Part shown: one piece after another, positions 34,578 through 42,469 of the stretch
How positions within the stretch are numbered: position 1 is the first letter of the stretch
Layout of the letters: each line of letters opens with the position of its first letter
Source: Comamonadaceae bacterium
GTDB lineage: Bacteria > Pseudomonadota > Gammaproteobacteria > Burkholderiales > Burkholderiaceae_C
NCBI GenBank assembly: GCA_027491035.1
Contig: JAIXWZ010000003.1
Coordinates: forward strand, 1-42,949
Length of the DNA: 42,949 nt
Direction: 5' to 3'
Notes under the pieces: model-generated
Told to the model about the DNA's origin: nothing
The model's database searches: none
What the model saw: the letters and a program-made list of their open reading frames with translations, nothing else
Made by a program: the position numbers and the translations under genes

Positions 34578-34617
34578 ATTGAAACCTGTCAAGGTTCGGT
34601 CGAGGCGTTTCTTTTTT
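34572..34617 (+). terminator. riboswitch expression platform, intrinsic terminator
   Basis: Bases 34572-34587 pair with 34592-34605 to give a 14-bp stem (two single-base bulges, tetraloop GTCA) followed by TTTCTTTTTT (34608-34617). The 5' arm contains the whole P1 3' strand (CCTTCG), so aptamer and terminator cannot form together. With Mn2+ the aptamer should hold P1 and let transcription continue into terC; without it the terminator should form. The fold is seen in the sequence; the logic is inference. Confidence 0.75.
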
Positions 34618-34703
34618 GCGCTCAAGTCCCAACTTTCAGGTGTGCCCTTTCGGGGGCGCTTTCGGCTTCGCTCCACTACGACAACATCTTTAAGGAGTAA
34701 TTT

Positions 34704-35438
34704 GTGGAACTGTTTTCCCCTGCCTGGTTTTCGGCCTTGCTGGCCATCATTCTGATCGACCTGGTGCTCGCCGGCGACAACGCCATCGTGATCGCGCTGG
34801 CTGCCCGCAACTTGCCGCCCCATCTGCAAAAAAAGGCCATCCTCTGGGGCACGGCGGGCGCCATCATCGTGCGCTCGGTCATGACGGTGGGTGTGGTCTG
34901 GCTGCTCAAGATTCCTGGCCTGATGCTCGTCGGCGGCCTTGGCCTGGTCTGGATTGCCTACAAGTTGCTGGCCGACCAGGGCGGCGATGAGCACGACGGC
35001 CCGGTGGTCAGCACCTTCTGGGGTGCGATGAAGACCATCATCATTGCCGATGCCTTGATGGGCGTGGACAACGTGCTCGGCGTGGCCGGTGCGGCCCACG
35101 GCGACTTCGGTTTGGTGGTCATCGGCCTGCTGGTCAGTGTGCCCATCGTGGTCTTTGGCAGCTCCATCGTGCTCAAGTTGGTCGAGCGCTTCCCCATCAT
35201 CATTCAGGCCGGCTCGGCCGTGCTGGCGTTCACCGCCGCCAAGATGATCGTCGGCGAGCCTTGGCTGGTCGACTTCTACGGCGGCAAGGACGTTTGGTCC
35301 AAGGGCCACACCCCGCACGTGGTGGCGCACCTGGCCACCTATGCGGTGGCCGTGATCGGTGTGCTGGCTGCTGGCTGGTGGGCCTCGCGTCGGGCTGCCG
35401 GCAAGTCCGCCGACTCTGAAGACCAGAGCCCGGCGTAA
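34704..35438 (+). CDS. TerC family integral membrane protein
   Basis: Membrane protein of 244 aa with about seven TM helices. The start ELFSPAWFSALLAIILIDLVLAGDNAIVIALAARN carries the family's DLVLAGDNA motif, and IIIADALMGVDNVLGVAG the second acidic helix motif. Members of this family (YjbE/YkoY/Alx/TerC) are linked to metal export, in particular manganese, sometimes in loading of exported enzymes. Start is the GTG at 34704 with AAGGAG six bases before. Controlled by the Mn2+ riboswitch upstream, which supports a manganese role. It is followed by a conserved hypothetical. Confidence 0.93.
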   Translation: MELFSPAWFSALLAIILIDLVLAGDNAIVIALAARNLPPHLQKKAILWGTAGAIIVRSVMTVGVVWLLKIPGLMLVGGLGLVWIAYKLLADQGGDEHDGPVVSTFWGAMKTIIIADALMGVDNVLGVAGAAHGDFGLVVIGLLVSVPIVVFGSSIVLKLVERFPIIIQAGSAVLAFTAAKMIVGEPWLVDFYGGKDVWSKGHTPHVVAHLATYAVAVIGVLAAGWWASRRAAGKSADSEDQSPA

Positions 35439-35450
35439 AAGGCCGCCCAT

Positions 35451-35474
35451 GGTGCCCCCAGGGGCTGATTTTTC
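35451..35474 (+). terminator. weak hairpin after terC
   Basis: GCCC and GGGC flank CCAG (in TGCCCCCAGGGGCTG) and are followed by ATTTTT. The stem is only four to five pairs, so this would be a poor terminator and read-through to the next gene is likely. Confidence 0.25.
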
Positions 35475-35502
35475 TGATCTACTTGCCTCACTGGAGCCCA
35501 CC

Positions 35503-35934
35503 ATGCAGACCCTGATTGTTTATGTTGACGACGCGCCCCATGCCCTGGAGCAACTCGCGCCGATGCTCGCGCTTGAGCCCGGACGTGAGACGGTGCGCTG
35601 GATTTTGGTGGGCTGCGCTCCGCGCGTGACTCACCATGTGAGCAAGTGGGTCACCCGCAGCGCCCGCGAAAACTGGCGTGGCAAGTGGGCCGACAAGCTG
35701 TTCGGCCGGCTCGTGCCCGCGCTGACGGGCACGGGAGACGAGGTGCTTACCTGCTTGGCCGCCCATCCGCTGCAAGCGCAGATGGAGGCCCTGCTGGCCG
35801 AGCATGCCGGCGCGCGCCTGATCGACGCCAGGCGCCCCAAGCTCGAAGAGCGCACTTGGTCCATGCCCGGCCGCAAGCTGCTGACCTTGCTGATGTCCTC
35901 CTCCAGCGGCAGCTGGCTGGCGCTGGCCGAATGA
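35503..35934 (+). CDS. conserved hypothetical protein, 143 aa
   Basis: No family name recognised. It starts MQTLIVYVDDAPHALEQL, a beta-strand then acidic residues as in universal-stress-like or nucleotide-binding alpha/beta folds, and continues with VRWILVGCAPRVTHHVSKWV, a basic/aromatic stretch SARENWRGKWADKLF, and a second alpha/beta part (TGTGDEVLTCLAAHP, EHAGARLIDARRPKLE). The C-terminal 25 residues are hydrophobic and Ser-rich. I associate similar proteins with Comamonadaceae. It lies 64 bp after terC and may share its transcript. The start at 35503 has GGAG upstream; the ORF track's longer version begins inside terC. Confidence 0.7.
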   Translation: MQTLIVYVDDAPHALEQLAPMLALEPGRETVRWILVGCAPRVTHHVSKWVTRSARENWRGKWADKLFGRLVPALTGTGDEVLTCLAAHPLQAQMEALLAEHAGARLIDARRPKLEERTWSMPGRKLLTLLMSSSSGSWLALAE

Positions 35935-35973
35935 GGCCAGCTGGCCCGCTCTTGCGGCGCCTTTGCTGCTGCC

Positions 35974-36960
35974 TTACTTTAGCCAGCCGCGCCGGCGGAA
36001 ATACCACATCGGCCCCAAGGCGCTGGCCAGCATGAGCGCGAGCGCGTAGGGGTAGCCCAGCTCCCACTGCAGCTCGGGCATGAACTGGAAGTTCATGCCG
36101 TACAGGCTGGCAATCAGGGTGGGTGGCAGCAGCGCCACGCTGGCCACCGAGAAGATCTTGATGATCTTGTTTTGGTTGATGTTGATGAAGCCGACGGTGG
36201 CATCCATCAAGAAGTTGATCTTCTCGAACAAGAAGGCGGTGTGCGAGTCGAGCGAGTCGATGTCGCGCAGGATCTGCCGCGCGTCCTCGAACTGCTCGGC
36301 GTGCAGCATCTTGCTGCGCATCATGAAGCTCAGGGCGCGGCGCGTGTCCATCATGTTGCGCCGGATGCGGCCCGACAGGTCTTCGTGGCGCGCAATCGCG
36401 CCGAGCACCTCGCCGGCCAGCTCGTCCGTCACGTTGCCCGACAGCACCTTGGTGCTGACCTTCTCCAGGTCGATGTAGATGCCTTCGATGGTGTCGGCCG
36501 AATACTCGGCGTCGGCATCGAAGAGCTTGAGCAGCACGTCTTTGGCGTCGTCGATCAGGCCTACCGCCCGGCGCGCGCGCATGCGCACGAGCCGAAACAC
36601 GGGCACGTCTTCGTCGTGAACGGAAAACAGCACCCCTCGGCTTTTGTGCTCGCCGGTGTGCATGTTCAAAATGAAGGCCACCCGCACGGTGTGCGGCTCT
36701 TCGGCGTCGGCAATCAGGAAGTCCGAGCGGATGTGCAACTCGCCGCTGTCTTCTTCGTAAAAGCGGGCCGACTCCTCGATGTCCTCGTCCATCGCGTCTT
36801 CCGGGATGGACAGGCCAAAGTGCTGTTTGACCCAGTGCTTTTCCTCTTGGGTGGGCGACTCCAGGTCCACCCAGATGGGCTCAAAGCGCGAGAGCTCTTC
36901 CAGCGATTCGATCTCTTCCTGGAACAGCCGTCCGTTGGCGAGCGTAAAAATGTTGAGCAT
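35974..36960 (-). CDS. corA: CorA family magnesium/cobalt transport protein
   Basis: Inner-membrane divalent cation channel of 328 aa. The long acidic N-terminal cytoplasmic domain (LEELSRFEPIWVDLESPTQEE, DEDIEESARFYEEDSG) is followed by the stalk helix (about 200-270, LDSHTAFLFEKINFLMDATVGFININQNKIIKIFSV) and two TM helices; the pore motif is YGMNFQFMPEL (GMN) and the chain ends in basic RRRGWLK. The start at 36960 has GGGAG before it; the ORF-track extension reads into the upstream region. Substrate may be Mg2+, Co2+ or Ni2+; Mn is not excluded given the nearby Mn-controlled terC. Confidence 0.95.
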   Translation of the reverse strand: MLNIFTLANGRLFQEEIESLEELSRFEPIWVDLESPTQEEKHWVKQHFGLSIPEDAMDEDIEESARFYEEDSGELHIRSDFLIADAEEPHTVRVAFILNMHTGEHKSRGVLFSVHDEDVPVFRLVRMRARRAVGLIDDAKDVLLKLFDADAEYSADTIEGIYIDLEKVSTKVLSGNVTDELAGEVLGAIARHEDLSGRIRRNMMDTRRALSFMMRSKMLHAEQFEDARQILRDIDSLDSHTAFLFEKINFLMDATVGFININQNKIIKIFSVASVALLPPTLIASLYGMNFQFMPELQWELGYPYALALMLASALGPMWYFRRRGWLK

Positions 36961-37323
36961 GGCGGGCTCCCTGCGGGATCTTGTGGATCGGGGCGGTTCG
37001 CTGCCTGGCCGGGCCAGTGCGTCACCGGGCGGGGTGAGTTGGGTCGCTTCCAACCCCGCTTGAGCCAGCCTGAGAGGCTGCGAGGCTGAAAGCTAGCGAC
37101 TGGGGCTGCTTTCCATGGACGGTCTCCGTCTGAGGCGACAGCTCGCATTATGGCACCGCCCCCCGGGCGTTGGCCAGCTTTTAAGGGCAAATACTACTTG
37201 TTTTTCGGCCGCACTTGCCAAGCGGCGGCCGGCGGCGCATGATGGCTGCGAGAGTGCTTCGCCGACCCCCGGGTTGGGGCCCCGTCGGCCTTTTGTGTCC
37301 GCCCCCACGACTAGGAGCTCTTC
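36961..37323. other. divergent intergenic region corA/hpf
   Basis: This 363-bp stretch holds no gene. rpoN, which often precedes hpf in betaproteobacteria, is not here. An AT-rich island (about 37180-37207) contains TACTAC (37192-37197), with TTGGCC (37170-37175) 16 bases earlier, a weak promoter candidate for hpf. A hairpin followed by TTTT lies at 37261-37294. The corA promoter is not evident. Confidence 0.4.
37261..37294 (+). terminator. hairpin with T-run in the hpf leader
   Basis: GCCGAC (37261-37266) pairs with GTCGGC (37284-37289), with extra G/C pairs inside and an unpaired C run, followed by CTTTT. It ends about 30 bases before the hpf start codon. No plus-strand gene lies upstream to need terminating, so it may be an attenuator in the hpf leader or a chance GC hairpin. 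Confidence 0.3.
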
Positions 37324-37674
37324 ATGAACCTGACGATCAGTGGTCACCACCTGGAGGTCACCCCCGCCCTGCGCGGCTACGTGACCAGCAAGCTCGACCG
37401 CATTGCGCGGCATTTTGACCAGGTGGTTGACATTCGCGTGCTGCTGACGGTGGACAACATGAAGGAAAAAGAGCTTCGCCAGCGGGCCGAATGCAGCGTT
37501 CATGTCAAGGGCCGCGATCTTTTTGCCGAAAGCTCCCATGCCGACCTGTATGCCGCCGTCGACGAGCTCGCCGACAAGCTCGACCGGCAGGTGGCCCGTC
37601 ACAAAACCCGGCTGCAAGACCATCACCATGCCGCCGTCAAGCGCCAGGTCGACGGTTCGGTGCTCAACGCCTGA
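37324..37674 (+). CDS. hpf: ribosome hibernation-promoting factor (short HPF)
   Basis: Binds the 30S decoding centre in starved cells and promotes inactive ribosome dimers. The 116-aa product has the family fold starting MNLTISGHHLEVTPALRGYVTSKLDRIARHF and continuing VKGRDLFAESSHADLYAAVDELADKLDRQV, and lacks the long-HPF C-terminal domain. AGGAG precedes the ATG by six bases. It is followed by ptsN and hprK, the usual nitrogen-PTS cluster. Confidence 0.94.
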   Translation: MNLTISGHHLEVTPALRGYVTSKLDRIARHFDQVVDIRVLLTVDNMKEKELRQRAECSVHVKGRDLFAESSHADLYAAVDELADKLDRQVARHKTRLQDHHHAAVKRQVDGSVLNA

Positions 37675-37740
37675 GTCGCCTGCCGGGCCGGGTTGTTGCT
37701 CGGCCGCGCCATGCCCCTCCTTTTTTTCGCGGCCCACGCG

Positions 37741-37768
37741 CTGTCAGGGGGGCGCTGGTGTGCATAAT
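37741..37768 (+). promoter_or_regulatory. possible promoter of ptsN
   Basis: CTGTCA (37741-37746) and CATAAT (37763-37768) are separated by 16 bases. The ptsN ATG lies at 37783. This would give ptsN-hprK a promoter separate from hpf. Confidence 0.35.
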
Positions 37769-37782
37769 GCGGCTCAACTGTC

Positions 37783-38253
37783 ATGAACCGCCTGTCCCAG
37801 ATCCTGCCCCCCAGCCAGGTGCTCGTTGGCGTGGAGGCAACGAGCAAAAAACGCGCCTTTGAGGAGGCGGGCTTGCTGTTTGAAAACCAGCATGGCCTGA
37901 ACCGCGCGCTGGTCACCGACAGCTTGTTTGCGCGTGAGCGGCTGGGCTCGACCGGCTTGGGCCACGGTGTGGCGATTCCCCACGGCCGCATCAAGGGCCT
38001 CAAATCGCCCATGGCCGCAGTCTTTCGGCTGGGCGCGCCGATCGGCTTTGATGCGCCCGACGAGCAGGCCGTGGCCTTGCTGATCTTTTTGCTGGTGCCC
38101 GAGGCGGCAACCCAGAAGCACCTGGAAATCCTTTCCGAAATCGCCGAGTTGCTCAGCGACTCGGCCTTGCGCGAGCAAATCATGTCCTGCGCCAGTGCCG
38201 GCGAGCTGCACGCCATGCTGGCGCGCTGGCAGTCGGCGCACGCAGCCCACTAA
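37783..38253 (+). CDS. ptsN: PTS IIA-like nitrogen-regulatory protein PtsN
   Basis: EIIA-Ntr of the nitrogen phosphotransferase system, 156 aa; accepts phosphate from NPr and controls potassium transport and other targets. The phosphorylation site is His67 in GHGVAIPHGRI (60-70). The remainder (DAPDEQAVALLIFLLVPEAATQKHLEILSEIAELL) matches the PTS-EIIA type 2 domain. It lies 108 bp after hpf and 18 bp before hprK. Confidence 0.95.
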   Translation: MNRLSQILPPSQVLVGVEATSKKRAFEEAGLLFENQHGLNRALVTDSLFARERLGSTGLGHGVAIPHGRIKGLKSPMAAVFRLGAPIGFDAPDEQAVALLIFLLVPEAATQKHLEILSEIAELLSDSALREQIMSCASAGELHAMLARWQSAHAAH

Positions 38254-38271
38254 GAGCCCGGGCGAGCCCGC

Positions 38272-39222
38272 ATGAAGCCCACCGGTGTCAGCGCCGACGT
38301 CCTGTTTGAGGACCACCGGCAATCGCTCAAATGGCAGTGGCTGGCCGGACTGCAGGCTTCAGAGCGGCGTTTTGACGAGGTGGCCGTGCGCGCCGCGCGC
38401 TCTGGCGCCGATCTGGTGGGCTACCTCAATTACATCCACCCCTACCGGGTGCAGATTCTGGGCGAGCGCGAGGTGGCCTATCTGAGCCAGGGCAGCCTCG
38501 AAGACTGCAACCGGCGCATCAACCGCATCATCACGCTCGAGCCGCCAGTGCTGGTGGTGGCTGATGGCCAGGTCGCGCCCGACATGCTCATTGCGATGTG
38601 CGAGCGCGGCAATCTGCCCATGTTCGCCACGCCCGAGTCGGCCGCTTTTGTCATCGATGTGCTGCGTGCCTACCTGTCCAAGCACTTTGCCGACCGCACG
38701 TCGATGCACGGCGTGTTTCTCGATATCTTGGGCCTGGGGGTGCTGATCACCGGTGAGTCCGGGCTGGGCAAGAGCGAGCTCGGGCTTGAACTCATCTCGC
38801 GCGGCCACGGCCTGGTGGCCGACGATGCGGTCGATCTGTACCGCATCAACCAAACCACCATTGAAGGGCGCTGCCCGGACTTGCTGCGCAACTTGCTTGA
38901 GGTGCGCGGCATCGGCCTGCTCGATATCAAGGCGATCTTTGGCGAGACCGCGGTGCGCCGCAAGATGCGGCTCAAGCTCATCGTGCACCTGGTGCGCCGC
39001 GAGACGCTTGAGCGCGATTACGACCGCATTCCCTACGAGCCCCTGGAGCAAAACATCCTGGGCATCGGTGTGCGCAAGGTGGTCATTCAGGTCGAAGCGG
39101 GGCGCAACATCGCGGTGCTGGTCGAGGCGGCGGTGCGCAACGCCATCTTGCAACTGCGTGGCATCAACACCTACGAAGAATTTGTTGAGCGCCACCGCCG
39201 CGCGATGGAGCAGGGCGACTGA
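38272..39222 (+). CDS. hprK: HPr kinase/phosphorylase
   Basis: Phosphorylates and dephosphorylates a serine of HPr. The 316-aa product has the N-terminal HPrK domain (1-130) and the kinase domain with His146 (SMHGVF), Walker [10 protein letters not shown] (161-169), and the family signature [13 protein letters not shown] (208-220). In betaproteobacteria it acts with a partial PTS that does not carry sugar, linked to ptsN. It is the last gene of the hpf-ptsN-hprK run and converges with fur (18-bp gap). Confidence 0.96.
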   Translation: MKPTGVSADVLFEDHRQSLKWQWLAGLQASERRFDEVAVRAARSGADLVGYLNYIHPYRVQILGEREVAYLSQGSLEDCNRRINRIITLEPPVLVVADGQVAPDMLIAMCERGNLPMFATPESAAFVIDVLRAYLSKHFADRTSMHGVFLDILGLGVLITGESGLGKSELGLELISRGHGLVADDAVDLYRINQTTIEGRCPDLLRNLLEVRGIGLLDIKAIFGETAVRRKMRLKLIVHLVRRETLERDYDRIPYEPLEQNILGIGVRKVVIQVEAGRNIAVLVEAAVRNAILQLRGINTYEEFVERHRRAMEQGD

Positions 39223-39240
39223 CTCGGGGCTGCGCGCCGA

Positions 39241-39702
39241 TCAGGCTTTTTCGCCCCGGCCCTCAGAGCCCGGCCCAGCCGTGCGGTGGGGGCACTCGGT
39301 CTTGGTGCAGCTGGCGTAGATGGCCAACGAGTGGTCGGTGATTTCGAAGCCCTTGGAATGGGCCACCGCCTGCTGACGCTTTTCGATCTCGGCGTCGTAA
39401 AACTCCTCGACCCGTCCGCAATCGAGGCACACCAGGTGGTCGTGATGCTGCCCCTCGTTGATCTCGTAGACCGCCTTGCCCGATTCGAAATTGCTGCGGT
39501 TGAGCAGGCCGGCCTGCTCAAACTGCGTGAGCACGCGGTAGACGGTGGCCAGGCCAATGTCCGAGCGCTCCTCGAGCAAGACGCGAAACACGTCCTCGGC
39601 CGTCATGTGGCGCTGGCGCCCTTTCTGAAAGATCTCCAGGATCTTCAGCCGGGGCAGCGTCGCTTTCAGACCGGTGCTTTTGAGCTCGTTGACGTTGTTC
39701 AT
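39241..39702 (-). CDS. fur: ferric uptake regulator Fur
   Basis: Iron-responsive repressor, 153 aa. The winged-helix domain (about 5-80, LKATLPRLKILEIF, DIGLATVYRVLTQFEQAGLL) precedes the metal-binding domain with HHDHLVCLDCG (CxxC 92-95) and second cysteines at 132 and 137. The C-terminal tail after residue 140 is Gly/Glu/Arg-rich and short. No Fur box is obvious in front of it. Divergent from bamE, the standard arrangement in proteobacteria. Confidence 0.96.
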   Translation of the reverse strand: MNNVNELKSTGLKATLPRLKILEIFQKGRQRHMTAEDVFRVLLEERSDIGLATVYRVLTQFEQAGLLNRSNFESGKAVYEINEGQHHDHLVCLDCGRVEEFYDAEIEKRQQAVAHSKGFEITDHSLAIYASCTKTECPHRTAGPGSEGRGEKA

Positions 39703-39827
39703 GGGTTCACACGCCTGGCGGGCGCTGCTGCGGCGGGGGTCTGGGCAGGTCTGTCGGCGCGCTGACCTGCCGGGTCGACGCCCAGGCCGATCGGCAGCGG
39801 CGGTGGGCGCTGAAAAAGCGCTGCCGC

Positions 39828-39833
39828 TACAAT
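39828..39833 (+). promoter_or_regulatory. -10 box before bamE
   Basis: TACAAT lies 29 bases before the bamE ATG in the fur-bamE gap, suiting a normal leader. No convincing -35 is seen. Confidence 0.4.
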
Positions 39834-39862
39834 GGACTGATCATATCCGCCCTGGTTTTTTC

Positions 39863-40426
39863 ATGCCCGCCAGTCACCGCATCCCTTTGCTCGTCCTGGC
39901 GGCCCTGTCGCTGGGCCTGGCAGCGTGCAGCTCCGTGCCCCGCGCGCTGGTGCAGCCCACCCAGTGGCTGACGCCGTATCGCAGCGACGTGCTGCAGGGC
40001 AACTTCATCTCCAGCGAGCAAGTGGCCCAACTCACGCCGGGCCTGTCACGGCTGCAGGTGCGCAATTTGCTGGGCACCCCCTTGGTCTCCAGTCTGTTCC
40101 ATGCCGACCGCTGGGACTATGTGTTTAGCATCAAGCGCGGCACCGGCGAGCCCCGGATGTACCGCTACACCGTTTTCTTCAAGGGCGACGCGCTGCAGCG
40201 CTTTGAGGGCGACGCCATGCCCAGCGAGGCCGAGTTCATCGCCCAGCTCGATGTGCGGCGCAAGCTCGGCGCGGTGCCGCCGCTGCAGGCCAGCGAAGAG
40301 CAGCTCAATGCCGCTCGGGGTGCTGCGCCGGCCGCGGGCAGCGCCGCGCCACCTGGGCCACCGGCACCACCGGCGCCCCTGCCCCCCGCAACCGCCTACC
40401 CTCCGCTTGAGGGTCCCCGCCCGTGA
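39863..40426 (+). CDS. bamE: outer membrane assembly lipoprotein BamE
   Basis: Lipoprotein of the BAM complex that inserts beta-barrel proteins in the outer membrane. The 187-aa product has a lipobox LAAC (Cys22), then the BamE domain (about 38-118, [42 protein letters not shown]). After residue 145 it carries an Ala/Pro-rich tail, longer than in E. coli BamE (113 aa). The ATG at 39863 gives a proper signal. The stop overlaps the dapB GTG start as GTGA. Confidence 0.94.
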   Translation: MPASHRIPLLVLAALSLGLAACSSVPRALVQPTQWLTPYRSDVLQGNFISSEQVAQLTPGLSRLQVRNLLGTPLVSSLFHADRWDYVFSIKRGTGEPRMYRYTVFFKGDALQRFEGDAMPSEAEFIAQLDVRRKLGAVPPLQASEEQLNAARGAAPAAGSAAPPGPPAPPAPLPPATAYPPLEGPRP

Positions 40427-41247
40427 GCGCCGCACCCGTGGGTGACGCCCTTGGGGTGGCCGTGGCCGGCGCCAGCGGGCGCATGGGTCAGATGCTGGTG
40501 CAGGCGGTGCTCGATGCCGATGACCTGCGCCTGAGCGGCGCGCTCGACATCGCCGGCAGTGCCCAGCTGGGCCAGGACGCCGGAGCCGGCCTGGGCCGAC
40601 CCTGCGGCGTGCGCATCACCAGCGATTTGCACCAGGGGCTGGACGGAGGGCATTGCCTGATCGACTTTACGCGCCCCGAAGGCACCATGGCCCATCTGGA
40701 GGCCTGCCGCCAAAAGGGGCTCAACCTGGTCATCGGCACCACGGGCTTTTCCGAGGCCCAGAAGCAGCAAATTGCCGCTGCCGCCGCCGACATCGCCATC
40801 GTGATGGCGCCCAATATGAGCGTGGGCGTCAACGTGACGCTCAAGCTGCTCGAGATGGCGGCCAAGGCGCTGGCCAGCGGCTACGACATCGAGATCATCG
40901 AGGCGCATCACCGCCACAAGGTCGACGCGCCTTCGGGCACCGCGCTCAAGATGGGTGAGGTCATTGCTGAGGCCATCGGCCGCGACCTCAAGGACTGCGC
41001 GGTCTACGAGCGCTACGGCCACACCGGCGAGCGCGACCCGTCGACGATCGGTTTTTCGACCATACGCGGCGGCGACATCGTGGGCGATCACACCGTGCTC
41101 TTTGCCGGCACGGGTGAGCGCATCGAGATCACGCACAAGTCGGCCAGCCGCGCCACCTACGCGCAAGGCAGCTTGCGCGCGGCGCGCTTTCTGGCCGGTC
41201 AGCGCCGCGGCCTGTTCGACATGTTCGACGTGCTCGGGCTCAGGTAG
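40423..41247 (+). CDS. dapB: 4-hydroxy-tetrahydrodipicolinate reductase
   Basis: Reduces HTPA to tetrahydrodipicolinate with NAD(P)H in lysine and diaminopimelate (peptidoglycan) synthesis. The 274-aa product has the nucleotide-binding motif [11 protein letters not shown], and the catalytic signature [18 protein letters not shown] (about 155-172), with GTTGFS and [10 protein letters not shown] between. It starts at a GTG (40423) overlapping the bamE stop. exbB follows after 8 bp. Confidence 0.97.
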   Translation: MSAAPVGDALGVAVAGASGRMGQMLVQAVLDADDLRLSGALDIAGSAQLGQDAGAGLGRPCGVRITSDLHQGLDGGHCLIDFTRPEGTMAHLEACRQKGLNLVIGTTGFSEAQKQQIAAAAADIAIVMAPNMSVGVNVTLKLLEMAAKALASGYDIEIIEAHHRHKVDAPSGTALKMGEVIAEAIGRDLKDCAVYERYGHTGERDPSTIGFSTIRGGDIVGDHTVLFAGTGERIEITHKSASRATYAQGSLRAARFLAGQRRGLFDMFDVLGLR

Positions 41248-41255
41248 GCCGCCGC

Positions 41256-41900
41256 ATGATGCTGCTGCTCACCGAGGGGGACGCCGTGAGCCGCTTGGTG
41301 GCCTGGGTGCTGCTGCTCATGTCCATGGCCAGCTGGGTCGTGATTGCCTGGAAGGGCCAGATGCTCTTGCGGCTGGGCCGCAGCCTGTCGAGCAGCATTG
41401 CCGCTTTTTGGCAGGCGCCGGGCTGGGCGCAGGCCGAGCAGCGGGTGGCCGCGCTCGATGCCCAGGGCGTGCTCATGCCCTTGCTGCAGGCGGTGCAGCG
41501 CCGGCCGGCGGCCACGCTGGCTGCCGCCGGTGACGAGCGCGCGCAGCTCACGCGGGTGCTGCGCGATGCGCTGCAGCAATTGGGCCATCGCCTGCAGTAC
41601 GGTCAGATCCTGCTGGCCACGGTAGGCGCCACCGCCCCCTTTGTGGGCTTGCTCGGCACGGTCTGGGGCATCTACCTGGCGCTCACCACCCTGGCCGCTT
41701 CGGGGCAGATGGCCATGGACCAGATCACCGGCCCGGTGGGCGAAGCCCTCATCATGACGGCCGCTGGCCTGGCCGTGGCCTTGCCGGCCGTACTGGCTTA
41801 CAACGTCATGGGCCGGCGCATCGGCCAGCTCGAGGCCGAACTCGAAGGCTTTGCCCACGACCTGCGCGAGCTGCTGCTCGCGCCCAAGGGCGGCGCATGA
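41256..41900 (+). CDS. exbB: MotA/TolQ/ExbB proton channel family protein
   Basis: Subunit of an inner-membrane proton-driven complex that powers outer-membrane transport through TonB. The 214-aa product has TM1 (about 12-32, VAWVLLLMSMASWVVIAW), a cytoplasmic loop, and TM2/TM3 with LATVGATAPFVGLLGTVWGIYLAL and GEALIMTAAGLAVALPAVLAYN, the family signatures. exbD starts in an ATGA overlap. TolQ/ExbB assignment is by pairing and order; a tonB gene is not in the window. Confidence 0.92.
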   Translation: MMLLLTEGDAVSRLVAWVLLLMSMASWVVIAWKGQMLLRLGRSLSSSIAAFWQAPGWAQAEQRVAALDAQGVLMPLLQAVQRRPAATLAAAGDERAQLTRVLRDALQQLGHRLQYGQILLATVGATAPFVGLLGTVWGIYLALTTLAASGQMAMDQITGPVGEALIMTAAGLAVALPAVLAYNVMGRRIGQLEAELEGFAHDLRELLLAPKGGA

Positions 41901-42334
41901 ATTTCGGCCGGCTTCTTGAGGGCAAGCGCGCGCCCGAGCCCATGAGCCAGATCAATGTCACCCCCTTGGTTGACGTGATGCTGGTGCTGCTGGTCATCTT
42001 TATGGTGACCGCGCCCTTTTTCAGCGGCTCGCTCAAGCTCGACTTGCCGCGTGCGCCTGTCAGTGCCGCACCGCCCAGTGCGGCGCCCAGCCTGCTGCTC
42101 GAGCTCGGTGGCGACGGGCAATTGCGGCTCAACGGCCTGGCCGTGACCGACGCACAGCTCAGTCAGCGCCTGCGCGAAGTGGCGGCGCAGCGCCCCGATG
42201 CCGAGCTGCAGCTGCACGCCGACCGCCAGGCGCCCTACGGGCGGGTGGTGCAGTTGCTGGCTCTGGCCAACCAGTCTGGCGTGGCGCGCGTCGGCTTTGT
42301 CGCCCAGTCCGACGGCTCCGGGCGCCGGCCTTGA
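41897..42334 (+). CDS. exbD: ExbD/TolR family biopolymer transport protein
   Basis: Partner of ExbB, 145 aa, one TM helix (about 21-41) with the conserved Asp in INVTPLVDVMLVLLVIFMVTAPFF, and a periplasmic domain of about 100 residues (LLELGGDGQLRLNG, ADRQAPYGRVVQLLALANQSGVARVGFVAQ). It is coupled to exbB. leuS follows after 135 bp. Confidence 0.94.
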   Translation: MNFGRLLEGKRAPEPMSQINVTPLVDVMLVLLVIFMVTAPFFSGSLKLDLPRAPVSAAPPSAAPSLLLELGGDGQLRLNGLAVTDAQLSQRLREVAAQRPDAELQLHADRQAPYGRVVQLLALANQSGVARVGFVAQSDGSGRRP

Positions 42335-42390
42335 CGCCGATGCTGCAGGCCCGCTGGACGCGGCCACCAAGCCGGGACGGGTGCGGCACC

Positions 42391-42396
42391 TAAAAT
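42391..42396 (+). promoter_or_regulatory. possible -10 box before leuS
   Basis: TAAAAT lies 73 bases before the leuS start in the exbD-leuS gap. A matching -35 is not clear. Confidence 0.3.
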
Positions 42397-42469
42397 CGGC
42401 GTGAACACCGCCCCCGAATAGGGATGAGCAGACCTTTTGTGCGCAGGCGACCCCGCCGCCCCTGACCCC

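Noticed and set aside
35935-35946. GGCCAGCTGGCC palindrome between the hypothetical and corA
   Set aside because: 12-bp palindrome without T-run or promoter context; short GC palindromes are expected by chance in this composition.
36961-37323. rpoN or rpoN remnant before hpf
   Set aside because: The usual neighbour is absent; the minus-strand ORF 37093-37737 crossing here is antisense to hpf and shows no sigma54 features.
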